From: Nitrosopumilus sp.
Lineage (GTDB): Archaea > Thermoproteota > Nitrososphaeria > Nitrososphaerales > Nitrosopumilaceae
DNA length: 64,000 nucleotides
NCBI RefSeq assembly: GCF_025699255.1
Contig: NZ_JAILWA010000002.1
Location: 236,040-300,039 of the forward strand
Direction: 5' to 3'
Below the pieces are notes generated by a model. The model did no database searches. It had not been told where the DNA came from and was given only the letters and a program-made list of their open reading frames with translations. Below, piece by piece: positions 28,364 to 36,652 of the stretch. The position numbers and the translations under genes are program-made. The stretch's first letter is position 1. Every line of letters starts with the position of its first letter.

Positions 28364-30028
28364 TTGAGCCTTGTGTTAGGATACGTTTTAGGAATTGCCT
28401 TAGTGTTAACCGTATTGACTCCCGTTCTTTTGGCAGATGTGTTTGCTGATTCTATTATTGTCAACTTTGATAAGCAACTTTACGAGCTTGGTGACACTCT
28501 GACAATAACTGGTGAAATTTTAGATGTTGGAATGCCTGTAATTGCCATGAGCATTTATGATCCTGATGGGAAAGTTTTGTCTGCAAACAATCTAGAGATT
28601 TCTTCAGAAAACATTTTTTCCAAAACCATCAATCTTGAATCCCCTTTCTATGAGAAATCTGGTGAATATCTGGTAAAACTTGACTATGGACAAATTTCTC
28701 AAAACCACTATTTTCTGATGGATGGGGAACTTTCTATTCCTGAAATTTTTATTGAAGATGTGGAACCTGAGGTAATTTTGCTTTACACTGAGAAAAAGCA
28801 ATACACTGACAACGAAGTAATTGAAATCACTGGTCTTGTTTCATCTGTAGATTCTCCAACTGTTTTGATTGGAATTTATGATCCGTTTGGAATGCCTGCT
28901 GGATTTTATTTTGGTGCCATAGATTCGAATATGGAATTTACTACAAGCTTTCTTGCAAAGGATGGTGTAAATTTTAGAGTTGATGGAACTTATTCTATCA
29001 AAGCACACTATGCAGAATCTGAAGTGACATCTTTTTTTGATTACTATAGTGTGTTGCCAGAAACTGAACAAACCACAAACGAAACTACAACAGAAACCAC
29101 AAACGAAACTACAACAGAAACCACAAACGAAATTACAAATGAAACCACAACAGAAACCACAAACGAAACTACAAATGAAACCACAACAGAAACCACAAAC
29201 GAAACTACAACAGAAACCACAAACAAAACTATTACAACAGAACAAACTAACACATCACAAGAATCCTCTACAACAACTACACCATCTCAATCTGTAATCA
29301 ATGACACTCCATCAAAAAAATCCGAAAATAAAAAAGAAATATCAAATACCGTTTTAGAAAATAATCCAATTAAAAAAACAGATGATGGTGCAAAAAAAGA
29401 AATTAAAATTAAAAAAGAAAACAACCTTACAGTAGAAGATATTGAATTAGGAAAATTACTTAATCAAATACAATTAGAATGTGACTCAAGCACTTACACT
29501 GATACAATTTCTTACTATGATGGAATGGGGCCTGCACTGTATCGTTTATGCAAATTTGACAGTTCGTTGAATTTTTTCAATGAATCTCTAATGAACAATC
29601 CTAACGATGTTGAAATTCTAGTCAACAAAGGCTCAACTTTGGGAAAATTAGGCTATTATTCTGAGGCTATAGTGTTTTATGATCATGCAATTAGAATAGA
29701 TTCTGATTTTCTTCCTGCAAAAAATAACAAAGCAAACGCCCTTGCTAATTTAGGAAATTTAGATGATGCAATTTTGCTGTACACTGAAATTTTGGAAAAG
29801 AATCCAAGTTATTTTACGGCACAGAAAAATCTTCAAATTGCTTTATCTGCAAACCATGATAATCAAATAACTCCAGTTGATGTATCTGATGAAAAGACAA
29901 TTAATCCAAAACCCCAATCTGAACCTGTCTTAATTATAAATTCAGAAAAACAAACATCTCAGAATTTCTTTGATGAAGTAGGTATTGCGTTTTCAACTTT
30001 GGGTTCTCTATTTGATTTTCTAAACTAA
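28364..30028 (+). CDS. Surface protein with Ig-like domains, Thr/Asn/Glu-rich repeat and TPR-like C-terminus
   Basis: 554 residues from TTG 28364, or nine bases later from GTG. The signal/anchor is about 2-28. Two Ig-like domains (YELGDTLTITG and YTDNEVIEITG) cover about 35-225. A repeat region of TNETTTET units (about 235-290) acts as a stalk, and basic Lys-rich sequence follows. Residues about 360-500 form TPR-like helices (VEILVNKGSTLGKLGYYSEA, NKANALANLGNLDDA). TPRs outside the cell are unusual and suggest a protein-binding surface. There is no PEFG tag. A TATA-like TTATTAAAT at about 28342-28350 precedes the start. Confidence 0.65.
   Translation: MSLVLGYVLGIALVLTVLTPVLLADVFADSIIVNFDKQLYELGDTLTITGEILDVGMPVIAMSIYDPDGKVLSANNLEISSENIFSKTINLESPFYEKSGEYLVKLDYGQISQNHYFLMDGELSIPEIFIEDVEPEVILLYTEKKQYTDNEVIEITGLVSSVDSPTVLIGIYDPFGMPAGFYFGAIDSNMEFTTSFLAKDGVNFRVDGTYSIKAHYAESEVTSFFDYYSVLPETEQTTNETTTETTNETTTETTNEITNETTTETTNETTNETTTETTNETTTETTNKTITTEQTNTSQESSTTTTPSQSVINDTPSKKSENKKEISNTVLENNPIKKTDDGAKKEIKIKKENNLTVEDIELGKLLNQIQLECDSSTYTDTISYYDGMGPALYRLCKFDSSLNFFNESLMNNPNDVEILVNKGSTLGKLGYYSEAIVFYDHAIRIDSDFLPAKNNKANALANLGNLDDAILLYTEILEKNPSYFTAQKNLQIALSANHDNQITPVDVSDEKTINPKPQSEPVLIINSEKQTSQNFFDEVGIAFSTLGSLFDFLN
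29071..29226 (+). repeat. Tandem 24-bp-type coding repeat (TNETTTET)
   Basis: Imperfect units encoding Thr-Asn-Glu-Thr-Thr-Thr-Glu-Thr alternate with shorter Asn-Glu-Thr units. The pattern is direct and in frame, has no spacers and is not a CRISPR. Such tracts commonly vary in length between strains. Confidence 0.85.
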
Positions 30029-30103
30029 TTTCTTGAATTTCCACGCTTGATTTTTCAATAAACCTATAAAGCCCTGTTAAGACGATCGACATAAGGAAAA
30101 CAC

Positions 30104-30427
30104 ATGAGTAAGATACTTGAAAAATCATTACGTGATGCTCGAAAAGAAGATAAGTTAACAATGGGCACTAAACAAGTTTTGAACTCCATAAAAAATTCCA
30201 AGCTAATTGTATTGTCTCAATCAATTAAAAAAGAAATGTTTGAGAAAATTGAATCCGATGCAAAAAAAGAAAAAATACCTTTAGTAAACTTTCAGGGAAC
30301 ATCAGTCGCATTAGGAAGACTATGTGGCTTACAATTTAGAATTTCAACAATTTCATTTACATCAATAGATGACGCAAGCATCAAATCAATTTTAAAAGAT
30401 ACAGAAGCTGAGGAAAAAAATGATTAG
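30104..30427 (+). CDS. rpl30e: Ribosomal protein L30e
   Basis: 107 residues of the L7Ae/L30e RNA-binding fold: GTKQVLNSIKNSKLIVLSQ, then PLVNFQGTSVALGRLCG, the kink-turn binding loop. It begins the second half of the conserved archaeal string L30e-nusA-S12-S7. Normally this block follows rpoA directly; here an LSm gene and two surface-protein genes lie between them. Confidence 0.92.
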   Translation: MSKILEKSLRDARKEDKLTMGTKQVLNSIKNSKLIVLSQSIKKEMFEKIESDAKKEKIPLVNFQGTSVALGRLCGLQFRISTISFTSIDDASIKSILKDTEAEEKND

Positions 30428-30491
30428 TTGCTCTTGCTTTAATGAAAGTTTAAATGAGACTTTTTTTGTTCGGAGATAAAAAGGAATTCTA

Positions 30492-30956
30492 ATGACACAA
30501 TCAATTAAACTCACAACTGATCAAATGCGAATGATGTCTCTTTTCCAAAATGTAACAGGTGCAACAGCACGTGATTGTGTAGAAGATGAAAAACAAGACA
30601 GAGTAATTTTTGTAGTTAATACTGGTAAAATGGGACTGGCAATTGGCAAAGGCGGAATTCATATCAAATCATTACAAAATATTGTTAAACGAAATGTAGA
30701 GTTGGTAGAATTTGATGATGATCCTGCAAAATTCTTGTCTAATTTACTAAATTCAAAACTAATTTCTGAAGTAAAAATAAATAAACGAAATGATGGGTCA
30801 AAACAGGCAATAGTAATGGTAGACCCAAGAAAGAAAGGAATTGTAGTTGGAAGAGAAGGTAGAAATGCAGAGAAAGCAAGACTACTTGCAAAACGATATT
30901 TTGATATTAGCAGTGTATTGATTAACAGTCCTGAACGGGCTACTATGGAGATGTAA
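30492..30956 (+). CDS. nusA: NusA-like transcription factor with two KH domains
   Basis: 154 residues, the short archaeal form lacking the S1 and bacterial N-terminal domains. Two KH GXXG loops are visible: AIGKGGIHIKSL at about 50-61 and VVGREGRNAEKA at about 120-131. It binds RNA during elongation or termination. It is followed by S12 after three bases, the classic order. The start ATG is preceded by a GGAG-type motif (GGAGATAAAAAGG). Confidence 0.92.
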   Translation: MTQSIKLTTDQMRMMSLFQNVTGATARDCVEDEKQDRVIFVVNTGKMGLAIGKGGIHIKSLQNIVKRNVELVEFDDDPAKFLSNLLNSKLISEVKINKRNDGSKQAIVMVDPRKKGIVVGREGRNAEKARLLAKRYFDISSVLINSPERATMEM

Positions 30957-30959
30957 GAA

Positions 30960-31397
30960 TTGAGAAAATCACCACTTGGATTATTTGCTGGCAGAGTTTT
31001 AACAACTAAAAAGAAAAAACAGAGATGGGCAATCTCTACTTTCAAGAGAAGAAAATTAGGCATTGACAAAAAGGCTGACCCACTTGGTGGAGCTCCGCAA
31101 GCACGTGGAATTGTGTTAGAGAAAGTCGGCATTGCAGCAAAACAGCCAAACTCTGCTATCAGAAAATGTGTTAGAGTTCAACTAATTAAAAACGGAAAAA
31201 CTGTAACTGCATTTTTGCCAAGAGACGGTGCAATGAATTTCATTGATGAACACGATGAAGTGCACATTCAAGGCATGGGTGCTACTCAAGGTGGTGCAAT
31301 GGGAGATATTCCTGGAGTTAGATTCAAAGTTTTCAAAGTTAACGGTACTGCATTACACGAACTAGTAATCGGAAAGAAGGAGAAACCAAGGAGATAG
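30960..31397 (+). CDS. rps12: Ribosomal protein S12 (uS12)
   Basis: 145 residues starting at TTG 30960, three bases after nusA. The conserved decoding-centre segments are [15 protein letters not shown] and the loop [14 protein letters not shown]. The N-terminus is basic (KKKKQRW), as usual in archaea. No ATG lies near enough to compete, so TTG is the start. Confidence 0.96.
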   Translation: MRKSPLGLFAGRVLTTKKKKQRWAISTFKRRKLGIDKKADPLGGAPQARGIVLEKVGIAAKQPNSAIRKCVRVQLIKNGKTVTAFLPRDGAMNFIDEHDEVHIQGMGATQGGAMGDIPGVRFKVFKVNGTALHELVIGKKEKPRR

Positions 31398-31402
31398 ATA
31401 AA

Positions 31403-32002
31403 ATGGCACAAACAAAAAATTTACTATTATTTAGAAAATGGGATTTATCTGATATCGAAGTAAAAGATCCTGGCCTAAAGACTGCCATATCTTTGAGAAA
31501 ACAAATCTTGCCTTACACTTATGGCCGTTCAGCATTAAAGAGATTCAACAAAGCAGATGTTAACATTGTTGAAAGACTAATCAACAAAACAATGCACTTT
31601 GGAAAAAAATATGCAAAGAACACTGGTCGAATGACTGGCAAGAAAACCAAGCTTCTCAATACCGTAAAGACTGCTTTTGATATTATTTCACTAAAAACCG
31701 GACAAAACCCTGTTGAAGTTTTGGTAAGGGCAATTGAATTTTCTGCACCAAACGAGGACACAACTCGAATCGTTTATGGTGGAACAGTTTACCATGTATC
31801 TGTAGATGTTGCTCCAATCAGAAGAGTAGACTTGGCACTAAAGTTCATTGCAGATGCTATTAAAGAGGCCACATTCTCAAATCCAAAACCAATTGAGGAA
31901 CATATGGCAGAACAGCTAATGCTTGCAGCAGCAAATGATCCTGCAGCACCTTCTGTAAAGAAGAAAAACGAGCTTGAAAGAATAGCACAAGCATCTAGAT
32001 AG
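31403..32002 (+). CDS. rps7: Ribosomal protein S7 (uS7)
   Basis: 199 residues. Motifs include LINKTMHFGKKYAKNTGRMTGKK, the small-subunit head rRNA-binding core, and APIRRVDLALKFIADAIKEA. It is the last gene of the conserved string; its ATG lies five bases after S12. A tRNA on the opposite strand follows. Confidence 0.96.
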   Translation: MAQTKNLLLFRKWDLSDIEVKDPGLKTAISLRKQILPYTYGRSALKRFNKADVNIVERLINKTMHFGKKYAKNTGRMTGKKTKLLNTVKTAFDIISLKTGQNPVEVLVRAIEFSAPNEDTTRIVYGGTVYHVSVDVAPIRRVDLALKFIADAIKEATFSNPKPIEEHMAEQLMLAAANDPAAPSVKKKNELERIAQASR

Positions 32003-32023
32003 TCATTTTACAAATTTTATCAG

Positions 32024-32111
32024 TAGCCCGAGGCAGATTCGAACTGCCGTCTCCGCCTATCCACTCTTGAGATCCAGAGGGCAGAATCCTTGACCGCTAG
32101 ACTATCGGGCT
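32024..32111 (-). tRNA. tRNA-Gln(CTG) with a 15-nt intron
   Basis: On this strand AGCCCGA pairs with TCGGGCT in the acceptor stem, and the discriminator base is A. The D arm is GTCT/GGAT. The T arm is GGCAG, TTCGAAT, CTGCC. The anticodon stem CTGCC/GGCGG closes a loop CTCTGGA, so positions 34-36 are CTG, giving glutamine. Fifteen extra bases (ATCTCAAGAGTGGAT) sit at the canonical 37/38 site, making an archaeal intron. The mature length is 73, and CCA is not encoded. An A1-U72 pair is typical of archaeal tRNA-Gln. A reading as tRNA-Glu(CTC) would break the loop. Confidence 0.82.
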
Positions 32112-32156
32112 ACTTGAAGAAATTTTGATGTTTTAGAATATATTCATTTGTTGTAA

Positions 32157-32492
32157 TCACTTTAGTCTAACTTCGCGAATTGCAGTTGCATAATCGCATG
32201 TTGCCCTCAATCTCATGTACGGTATTAATCTGAAATGAATGGAATAGATTGTTCCTTCTTTTCTGATAATTCCTTTTTGCAACAATGATGCAAGTCCTCT
32301 TGATGGAACATTGATTGTAATGTTTTTTTCTTTGCATATTTTGTCACGTTTGTCTTGAAACTGTTTTAGTGAAAAAGCAACATCGTTGATTTCTAAAATT
32401 AATGGCCAGACAATTTCTGCCCAAACAAATCTTCTGTTCTGAGTTGCAGAGGCATACTTTCCTTTTTCACTCAACATTAATAACATCTGCAA
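32157..32492 (-). CDS. Hypothetical protein, 111 residues
   Basis: A basic soluble protein. Helical stretches and a final DNA-binding-like segment (PSRGLASLLQKGIIRKEGTIYSIHFRLIPYMR) suggest a winged-helix-type fold, but no family was recognised. Several Met codons lie at the N-terminus, and the start may be at the third (MLSEKGKYAS). It is divergent from the cysteine-cluster gene with only 17 bases between the annotated starts. Confidence 0.5.
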   Translation of the reverse strand: MQMLLMLSEKGKYASATQNRRFVWAEIVWPLILEINDVAFSLKQFQDKRDKICKEKNITINVPSRGLASLLQKGIIRKEGTIYSIHFRLIPYMRLRATCDYATAIREVRLK

Positions 32493-32509
32493 ATGATGTT
32501 ATAACTTGA

Positions 32510-33214
32510 TTGTCCCAAAAAGAGATTGAAGAGTCACTTGATCTGTTGGAAAAGGATTGGGATGTTGATCCTATCCTTCGAAAATTTATGTTGGGAAAAA
32601 TTACTGATGTTTCTGATTATCCAATCAAAGTCAAAGACGTTGTGTTTCATGTTCCTTATCTAAACTCTGAAAAAAAATACATTTTATGGAAATGCTACTG
32701 GCCTGACTGCCACAACTGCTGTGATAGACAGGGAAGACTACCATTAACCTCTGATGATCTAATTACCATTGGAAAAGGTTTGAAATACAAAAAGCCATCA
32801 GAATTTATCAAAAACGAAACTCTTACTGTCACGTATCAGGAGCCAGGACCCTCTGGGCAAATGACTACAATGACTACAATCAATCTTAAAAGAAAAACTG
32901 ACGAAACTGAAGCTGATGATGGAACCCACATCTCATGTCGATTCTTAGATGAAAAGGGGGGCTGTAGCATGCATCCAGACAGGCCTGGCGTGTGCTATCT
33001 CTATCCTTTCTCAAGCTGGCTGGAAAATGAAAAGGGCAAGGCCCGTGTCCATGCCACATACCAGTTTACCGGTGACTGTCCTGGATTTTATCTGGCTGAC
33101 TCTCTTGATCCAATGAAAGACGAGTTCAAAGATTACTCAAAGACCATCTATGATTACAACATGGCATCAAATAGAACAAACAGAGAAGGGTTTGGTTCTG
33201 TAAGTTTCAGCTAG
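32510..33214 (+). CDS. YkgJ-type cysteine-cluster protein (putative Zn or Fe-S binding)
   Basis: 234 residues starting at TTG 32510. Cysteines cluster as CYWPDCHNCCDRQGRLPL at about 64-81 and as C(RFLDEKGG)CSMH with PGVCYLYPFSSW at about 143-170. This is the pattern of the cysteine-cluster family once called Fe-S oxidoreductases. Function in archaea is not known. The convergent flavoprotein gene overlaps its stop by four bases. Confidence 0.72.
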   Translation: MSQKEIEESLDLLEKDWDVDPILRKFMLGKITDVSDYPIKVKDVVFHVPYLNSEKKYILWKCYWPDCHNCCDRQGRLPLTSDDLITIGKGLKYKKPSEFIKNETLTVTYQEPGPSGQMTTMTTINLKRKTDETEADDGTHISCRFLDEKGGCSMHPDRPGVCYLYPFSSWLENEKGKARVHATYQFTGDCPGFYLADSLDPMKDEFKDYSKTIYDYNMASNRTNREGFGSVSFS

Positions 33215-34224
33215 GCTTTTGCAACTTTTAGCAAATCTGCAATCTTGATATCCATTCCAAACCTGTCTTCGTTCTTTTTCATGTAACGAAATATTGCAAT
33301 AAAGTCTGGCAGTGCCTTGAAGAAACTGAAATCCTTGTGAATCTTTGCTCTGACAAAATTGAAAACCTTTGCATACACTTTGTAGTGTTTCTCAACTGCT
33401 TTTTCATATGCTTTAAAATCATGCATGTTCTCTAGGAAAATTTCAACACATTGCATTGATGGGATGATTCCTTCTCCTAGCAATGCATAGACTGTACCAA
33501 TTGATTCTCCTACACCTACCACTTTGCCTGAATAGTATGGCTTGCATCTGTCCGGCGTTGCCAATCTGATTGGACGGCCCTTGGTTTTGAGAACTTTGCC
33601 TCCGTGTTTTTTTAGAAAATCATCTGTTGCCTTGATGTGCTGCTTGTTGTAATCTCCTGCTCCAATGTGTGCCCATTTTTCTCCCAGTGGGAAATACCAA
33701 AAGTATCCTGACATTCCGGGAAATGGTTCAATGTAAAAGTCATCATATGGAACCTTGTCCTCGTATTCAACTTTGTATTCATAGGTTGGCAAAAAGAAAT
33801 CTTCTTTTAATTTTGGAAGGTATACTCTGTGAAATCCAGTACAATCAACTATCATGTCGTACTCTTTTTCTAGCTCTTCGAGCTTTGGTGGCTCGCCGTA
33901 AATAATTTTGGAATCTTTTATGAAATCTTTGATTAGTGCTAGCTTGTCATATGTGCATAAGCCTTTCAGGCCAATGTCGAATTTGACATCGTTGTTCATT
34001 TTGACATGCATGTTTTTTCCGTCATGAATCAGAAAATCATTAAAATCTCTACCTGTCTTTTTGCAGTATTCAGTTAGTATTGGCTTGATTGTTCCCCAAG
34101 CGCAAATCGAATCGTGGTTTTCCTCTCTCATTCTCTCATAACCTGTAACGTCGTGTTCAGAATTTTTTAATCTGGCCATGAGATAGGAACCTGCTACCCC
34201 CATTCCCATTACTGCAATCTTCAA
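33211..34224 (-). CDS. FAD-dependent geranylgeranyl-reductase-family oxidoreductase
   Basis: 337 residues. The dinucleotide motif MGMGVAGSYLMARL at the N-terminus binds FAD. The central WYFPLGEKWAHIGAGDY and the late VVGVGESIGTVYALLGEGI, which closes the flavin site, match the geranylgeranyl reductase superfamily. Members saturate isoprenoid chains of archaeal lipids or quinones. Which substrate this paralogue uses is not evident. Its promoter must share the 294-bp gap with the RNA candidate transcribed the other way. Confidence 0.75.
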   Translation of the reverse strand: MKIAVMGMGVAGSYLMARLKNSEHDVTGYERMREENHDSICAWGTIKPILTEYCKKTGRDFNDFLIHDGKNMHVKMNNDVKFDIGLKGLCTYDKLALIKDFIKDSKIIYGEPPKLEELEKEYDMIVDCTGFHRVYLPKLKEDFFLPTYEYKVEYEDKVPYDDFYIEPFPGMSGYFWYFPLGEKWAHIGAGDYNKQHIKATDDFLKKHGGKVLKTKGRPIRLATPDRCKPYYSGKVVGVGESIGTVYALLGEGIIPSMQCVEIFLENMHDFKAYEKAVEKHYKVYAKVFNFVRAKIHKDFSFFKALPDFIAIFRYMKKNEDRFGMDIKIADLLKVAKA

Positions 34225-34310
34225 GATATTTTCATTGAATTTGGGGTGTAATAAATAGACTATCTGAATTTGTTCAGGTAAATTCTCAATAGTAGGAAAA
34301 GATAGTGTCG

Positions 34311-34320
34311 GTTAAATATC
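34311..34320 (+). promoter_or_regulatory. Candidate TATA box for the structured RNA
   Basis: GTTAAATATC is the best TATA-like match in the gap and ends 22 bases before the first base of the predicted RNA stem at 34342. That is the spacing expected for an archaeal promoter. Confidence 0.4.
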
Positions 34321-34341
34321 AAATTCACATAAAGAATTCAG

Positions 34342-34483
34342 AAAAGGTGAGTCTCTCGTCTGAGTACAATCGTTTCAGGCCTTAAGACAAATCGCTGTCA
34401 TCAGATAACTTGAAGTTACTGATCTTAAGTGGTGAGCTGTCATCAGCGCTTTTAGGTGCTGATCTTAAGCTCAGTCGCCTTTT
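34342..34483 (+). ncRNA. Candidate structured RNA: closing stem plus three hairpins each followed by CTTAAG
   Basis: The ends AAAAGGTGA (34342-34350) and TCGCCTTTT (34475-34483) pair over nine positions with one G-U. Inside are three hairpins. H1 pairs 34358-34363 with 34375-34380. H2 pairs 34400-34404 with 34419-34423, plus TAACT with AGTTA around a 3-base loop. H3 pairs 34442-34449 with 34456-34463. Each hairpin is followed at once by CTTAAG (34381, 34424, 34464). H2 and H3 both begin with the direct repeat GCTGTCATCAG. There is no open frame here, a TATA box is suitably placed, and a T run follows. No known class was recognised; a guide RNA, regulatory RNA or protein-binding site remain possible. 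Confidence 0.45.
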
Positions 34484-34518
34484 CATTCAATTAAATTTGG
34501 GATTTGTTTTGTTTTTTT

Positions 34519-35121
34519 ATGGATACATTTGAGGCAATAAGGACTCGACGTGCAATCAAAAAGTTTGATAGCACATACAAAATGTCTCCTGAAGACATCA
34601 AAAAATTGCAAGAGCTTACAATACTATCCCCTACAAGCTACAACCAACAGAACTGGAGGTTTGTCTACGTTACTGATCAAACAGTCAAAGACAAAATATC
34701 AAAAGCAGCTCGTGATCAAGCGCAACCCAAAGACGGCTCGTTGGTGATTGTCTTGTGTGGAAATCTTAATGCATGGAAAGAAGATCCGCTGCGCTACTGG
34801 AGAAACAACACTCCAGAAAAACAAGAGCTGGTAAAAAATTCCCTAGCTAGAAAATATGAGAACAGTCCTGAGAACCGCCGCGATGAGGCAATGCGCTCTT
34901 GCGGATTTGCAGCTCAGACAATAATGCTTGCAGCAAGACAGATGGGCCTTGACTCTTGTCCTATGGTTGGATTTGAGTATGACGAGCTTGCAGAGGTGAT
35001 ACAGTTGCCTGCCGATCACATGATTGTGATGATGGTAGTAGTTGGCAAAAGGGCTGAAGATGCTGCTCCGCGTGGAGGACAGCTTGCAGTCGATGAAGTG
35101 TTCTTTGAGAACCACTTTTGA
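34519..35121 (+). CDS. Nitroreductase-family flavoprotein
   Basis: 200 residues from ATG 34519; the frame opens 15 bases earlier at a TTG, but the family starts MDTFEAIRTRRAIKKF. The FMN-binding RTRRA..KF motif, PTSYNQQNWRF and a C-terminal MVVVGKRAE segment are typical of NAD(P)H-dependent FMN nitroreductases. A TATA-like AATTAAATTT at about 34489-34498 lies 20-30 bases upstream, so the mRNA is nearly leaderless and separate from the RNA candidate. The physiological substrate is unknown. Confidence 0.88.
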   Translation: MDTFEAIRTRRAIKKFDSTYKMSPEDIKKLQELTILSPTSYNQQNWRFVYVTDQTVKDKISKAARDQAQPKDGSLVIVLCGNLNAWKEDPLRYWRNNTPEKQELVKNSLARKYENSPENRRDEAMRSCGFAAQTIMLAARQMGLDSCPMVGFEYDELAEVIQLPADHMIVMMVVVGKRAEDAAPRGGQLAVDEVFFENHF

Positions 35122-35179
35122 AAATATGTAATATTGTGTTATGATCTGAGTTTATTATCTAGGTTGTCTTATCTTAATC

Positions 35180-35392
35180 ATGGGCGTAGATGATGCCATC
35201 AAAAAGCTTGAGGTCTCAAACCAGGGACTGAAGGTAATTTTGGAGAACCTTGATGAGCAGCTAGCAGACATACGCTCTGACCCAAGGCTAGAGGGACTCG
35301 TAGATGACCTGGAGAATCTGTTTTATGCTTACTTGAAGACCTGGATTAAATCAAACACCGAGGTCTTAGATATTTTAAACAAAGAGAAATAG
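35180..35392 (+). CDS. Small helical hypothetical protein, 70 residues
   Basis: An acidic all-helical protein (MGVDDAIKKLEVSNQGLKVI) with heptad-like Leu/Ile spacing and a final YLKTWIKSN segment. It has no cysteine and no membrane segment. It lies 58 bases after the nitroreductase with an AT-rich gap, possibly its own promoter. Unknown family; probably a coiled-coil or oligomeric partner. Confidence 0.55.
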   Translation: MGVDDAIKKLEVSNQGLKVILENLDEQLADIRSDPRLEGLVDDLENLFYAYLKTWIKSNTEVLDILNKEK

Positions 35393-35530
35393 AAATTTCT
35401 GTTTTTAATTACAACTGTGCCAAACTATGCCACTTTAAAAAAAATTTTTGATGTGGATATAAAGGATGTGAGTAGCACACCATGGTGAATATCGAGCATC
35501 TGTTATTTCCTAGTTCGTCATTGTTATTGT

Positions 35531-36241
35531 ATGAACGATAACATAAAACTCGGAGGACCGGATTGTTCCTTTGAAAAAGAAAAAAGACAATCCAAAGTGT
35601 ATGAACTTCATTTTGAGAAGAGCATGTCTGCAAGAAAGATTGCACAACATCTTGGGAAAAATAGAAACACAATAAATGAAGACATCAAGCACTTTAATCA
35701 ACAACTCTCAAAGGAAATCTCTGAAGTTGATTACCTTGCATCCTTTATGAAGCAAGTAAGTCGACTGGAAGATTCACGATACAGGTTGATTGAAGACTTG
35801 GAAAAGCAAGAAAAGACCAAAGACAAGCTAGCCATTGAAAAACAAATTTTTGCAATTGATGGCAAGCTGTCTGTTCTGTATGAGAAGGTTCCCCGCCTTC
35901 AACATTTTCATGATATTCCTACAATCTCTGAAGAGCAGGTAAAAGAGTTTACACGAGACCTTGTTCTAAATAACACGCAGATAGAGTATGACGTTAGTGA
36001 AATGTCTCAAATGATAATGGACTATCACAAATGTGATGTGGAATTTGCCCGTGAATTTGATGCTGCAATGCACAAGCTAGGACTGGGTCGATGCGGAGAT
36101 GATCTAGATTATGACATGTTCAGATTCGCAAAGGTGAGATTATTCTTGAGTGATTCAGAAATAAAAAGGATTGAAAAAATTATGAAGAAACTTCATGAGA
36201 AACGACTGGATGATACAATCAAGGACATTAAGGTAAAATGA
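35531..36241 (+). CDS. HTH-domain protein with coiled-coil region
   Basis: 236 residues. An N-terminal helix-turn-helix covers about 29-50: MSARKIAQHLGKNRNTINEDI, a resolvase/Sigma-70-region-4-like DNA-binding pattern. A helical middle (about 60-120) and a C-terminal helical domain with CGDDLDYDMFRFAKVRLF follow. No catalytic residues of a recombinase are seen. Such proteins are typical of accessory or mobile regions. The upstream gap holds GGATATAAAGG at about 35456-35466, a convincing TATA box. Confidence 0.65.
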   Translation: MNDNIKLGGPDCSFEKEKRQSKVYELHFEKSMSARKIAQHLGKNRNTINEDIKHFNQQLSKEISEVDYLASFMKQVSRLEDSRYRLIEDLEKQEKTKDKLAIEKQIFAIDGKLSVLYEKVPRLQHFHDIPTISEEQVKEFTRDLVLNNTQIEYDVSEMSQMIMDYHKCDVEFAREFDAAMHKLGLGRCGDDLDYDMFRFAKVRLFLSDSEIKRIEKIMKKLHEKRLDDTIKDIKVK

Positions 36242-36327
36242 AACTATTATGGTTTAGAAAATAATGAATAAGATCCCAAATGTTTCTAAATGCTTAAGTT
36301 AATTCTGAACCTAATGGTCAAGTATCT

Positions 36328-36534
36328 ATGAATTTTATTACAAAAAAAGTCCTTGAATTCCAATACAAAAAGCTGGAGGACTCTAAAAAGAGACTGAATC
36401 AGCATTTGGAAAAAAGAGAGTCTCTGACTGACTCTAAAGAGATTGAAAAAATAGAAAAATACATTGGAATTTGGAAAAAGAATATTGCAAAAATAGAAAA
36501 TGAGATCAAAAAGATTGAAGACAAGGAATCTTGA
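36328..36534 (+). CDS. Short coiled-coil protein, 68 residues
   Basis: Almost entirely Lys/Glu/Ile/Leu heptads (KKLEDSKKRLNQHLEKRESL, IEKIENEIKKIEDK), predicting a continuous coiled coil of about 60 residues. No other domain is visible. It is monocistronic, 86 bases after the HTH gene. Function unknown. Confidence 0.5.
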   Translation: MNFITKKVLEFQYKKLEDSKKRLNQHLEKRESLTDSKEIEKIEKYIGIWKKNIAKIENEIKKIEDKES

Positions 36535-36547
36535 TTATTTGTAAGGA

Positions 36548-36652
36548 TTATTCTTTTGCAAGTATTGCATTTACTTCCTTTCTGTGTGTGGCACAATATG
36601 GTGGAGATTCTCTGCAATCAGGACAGTTTAGGTACTTTTTGAAATCAAGCAT
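36548..36652 (-). CDS. Zinc-ribbon-like microprotein, 34 residues
   Basis: Starts MLDFKKYLNCPDCRESPPYC and contains CPDC plus YCATH, enough Cys/His for one zinc site. A TATA-like TTTAAA at 36673-36678 lies 21-26 bases before the ATG, fitting a leaderless transcript and supporting reality despite its size. A second microprotein with the same CPDC start occurs at 40801. Confidence 0.45.
   Translation of the reverse strand: MLDFKKYLNCPDCRESPPYCATHRKEVNAILAKE

Noticed and set aside
29071..29226. CRISPR-like appearance of tandem repeats
   Set aside because: The units are contiguous, in frame, without spacers, and lie inside a coding sequence.
30659..31132. 157-codon minus-strand frame
   Set aside because: It is entirely covered by the nusA and S12 genes on the other strand, which are certain.
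34394..34446. C/D-box guide RNA on the minus strand (TGATGA and CTGA words)
   Set aside because: The box spacing does not fit the C-D'-C'-D arrangement. The words arise from the two hairpin repeats of the plus-strand RNA candidate.
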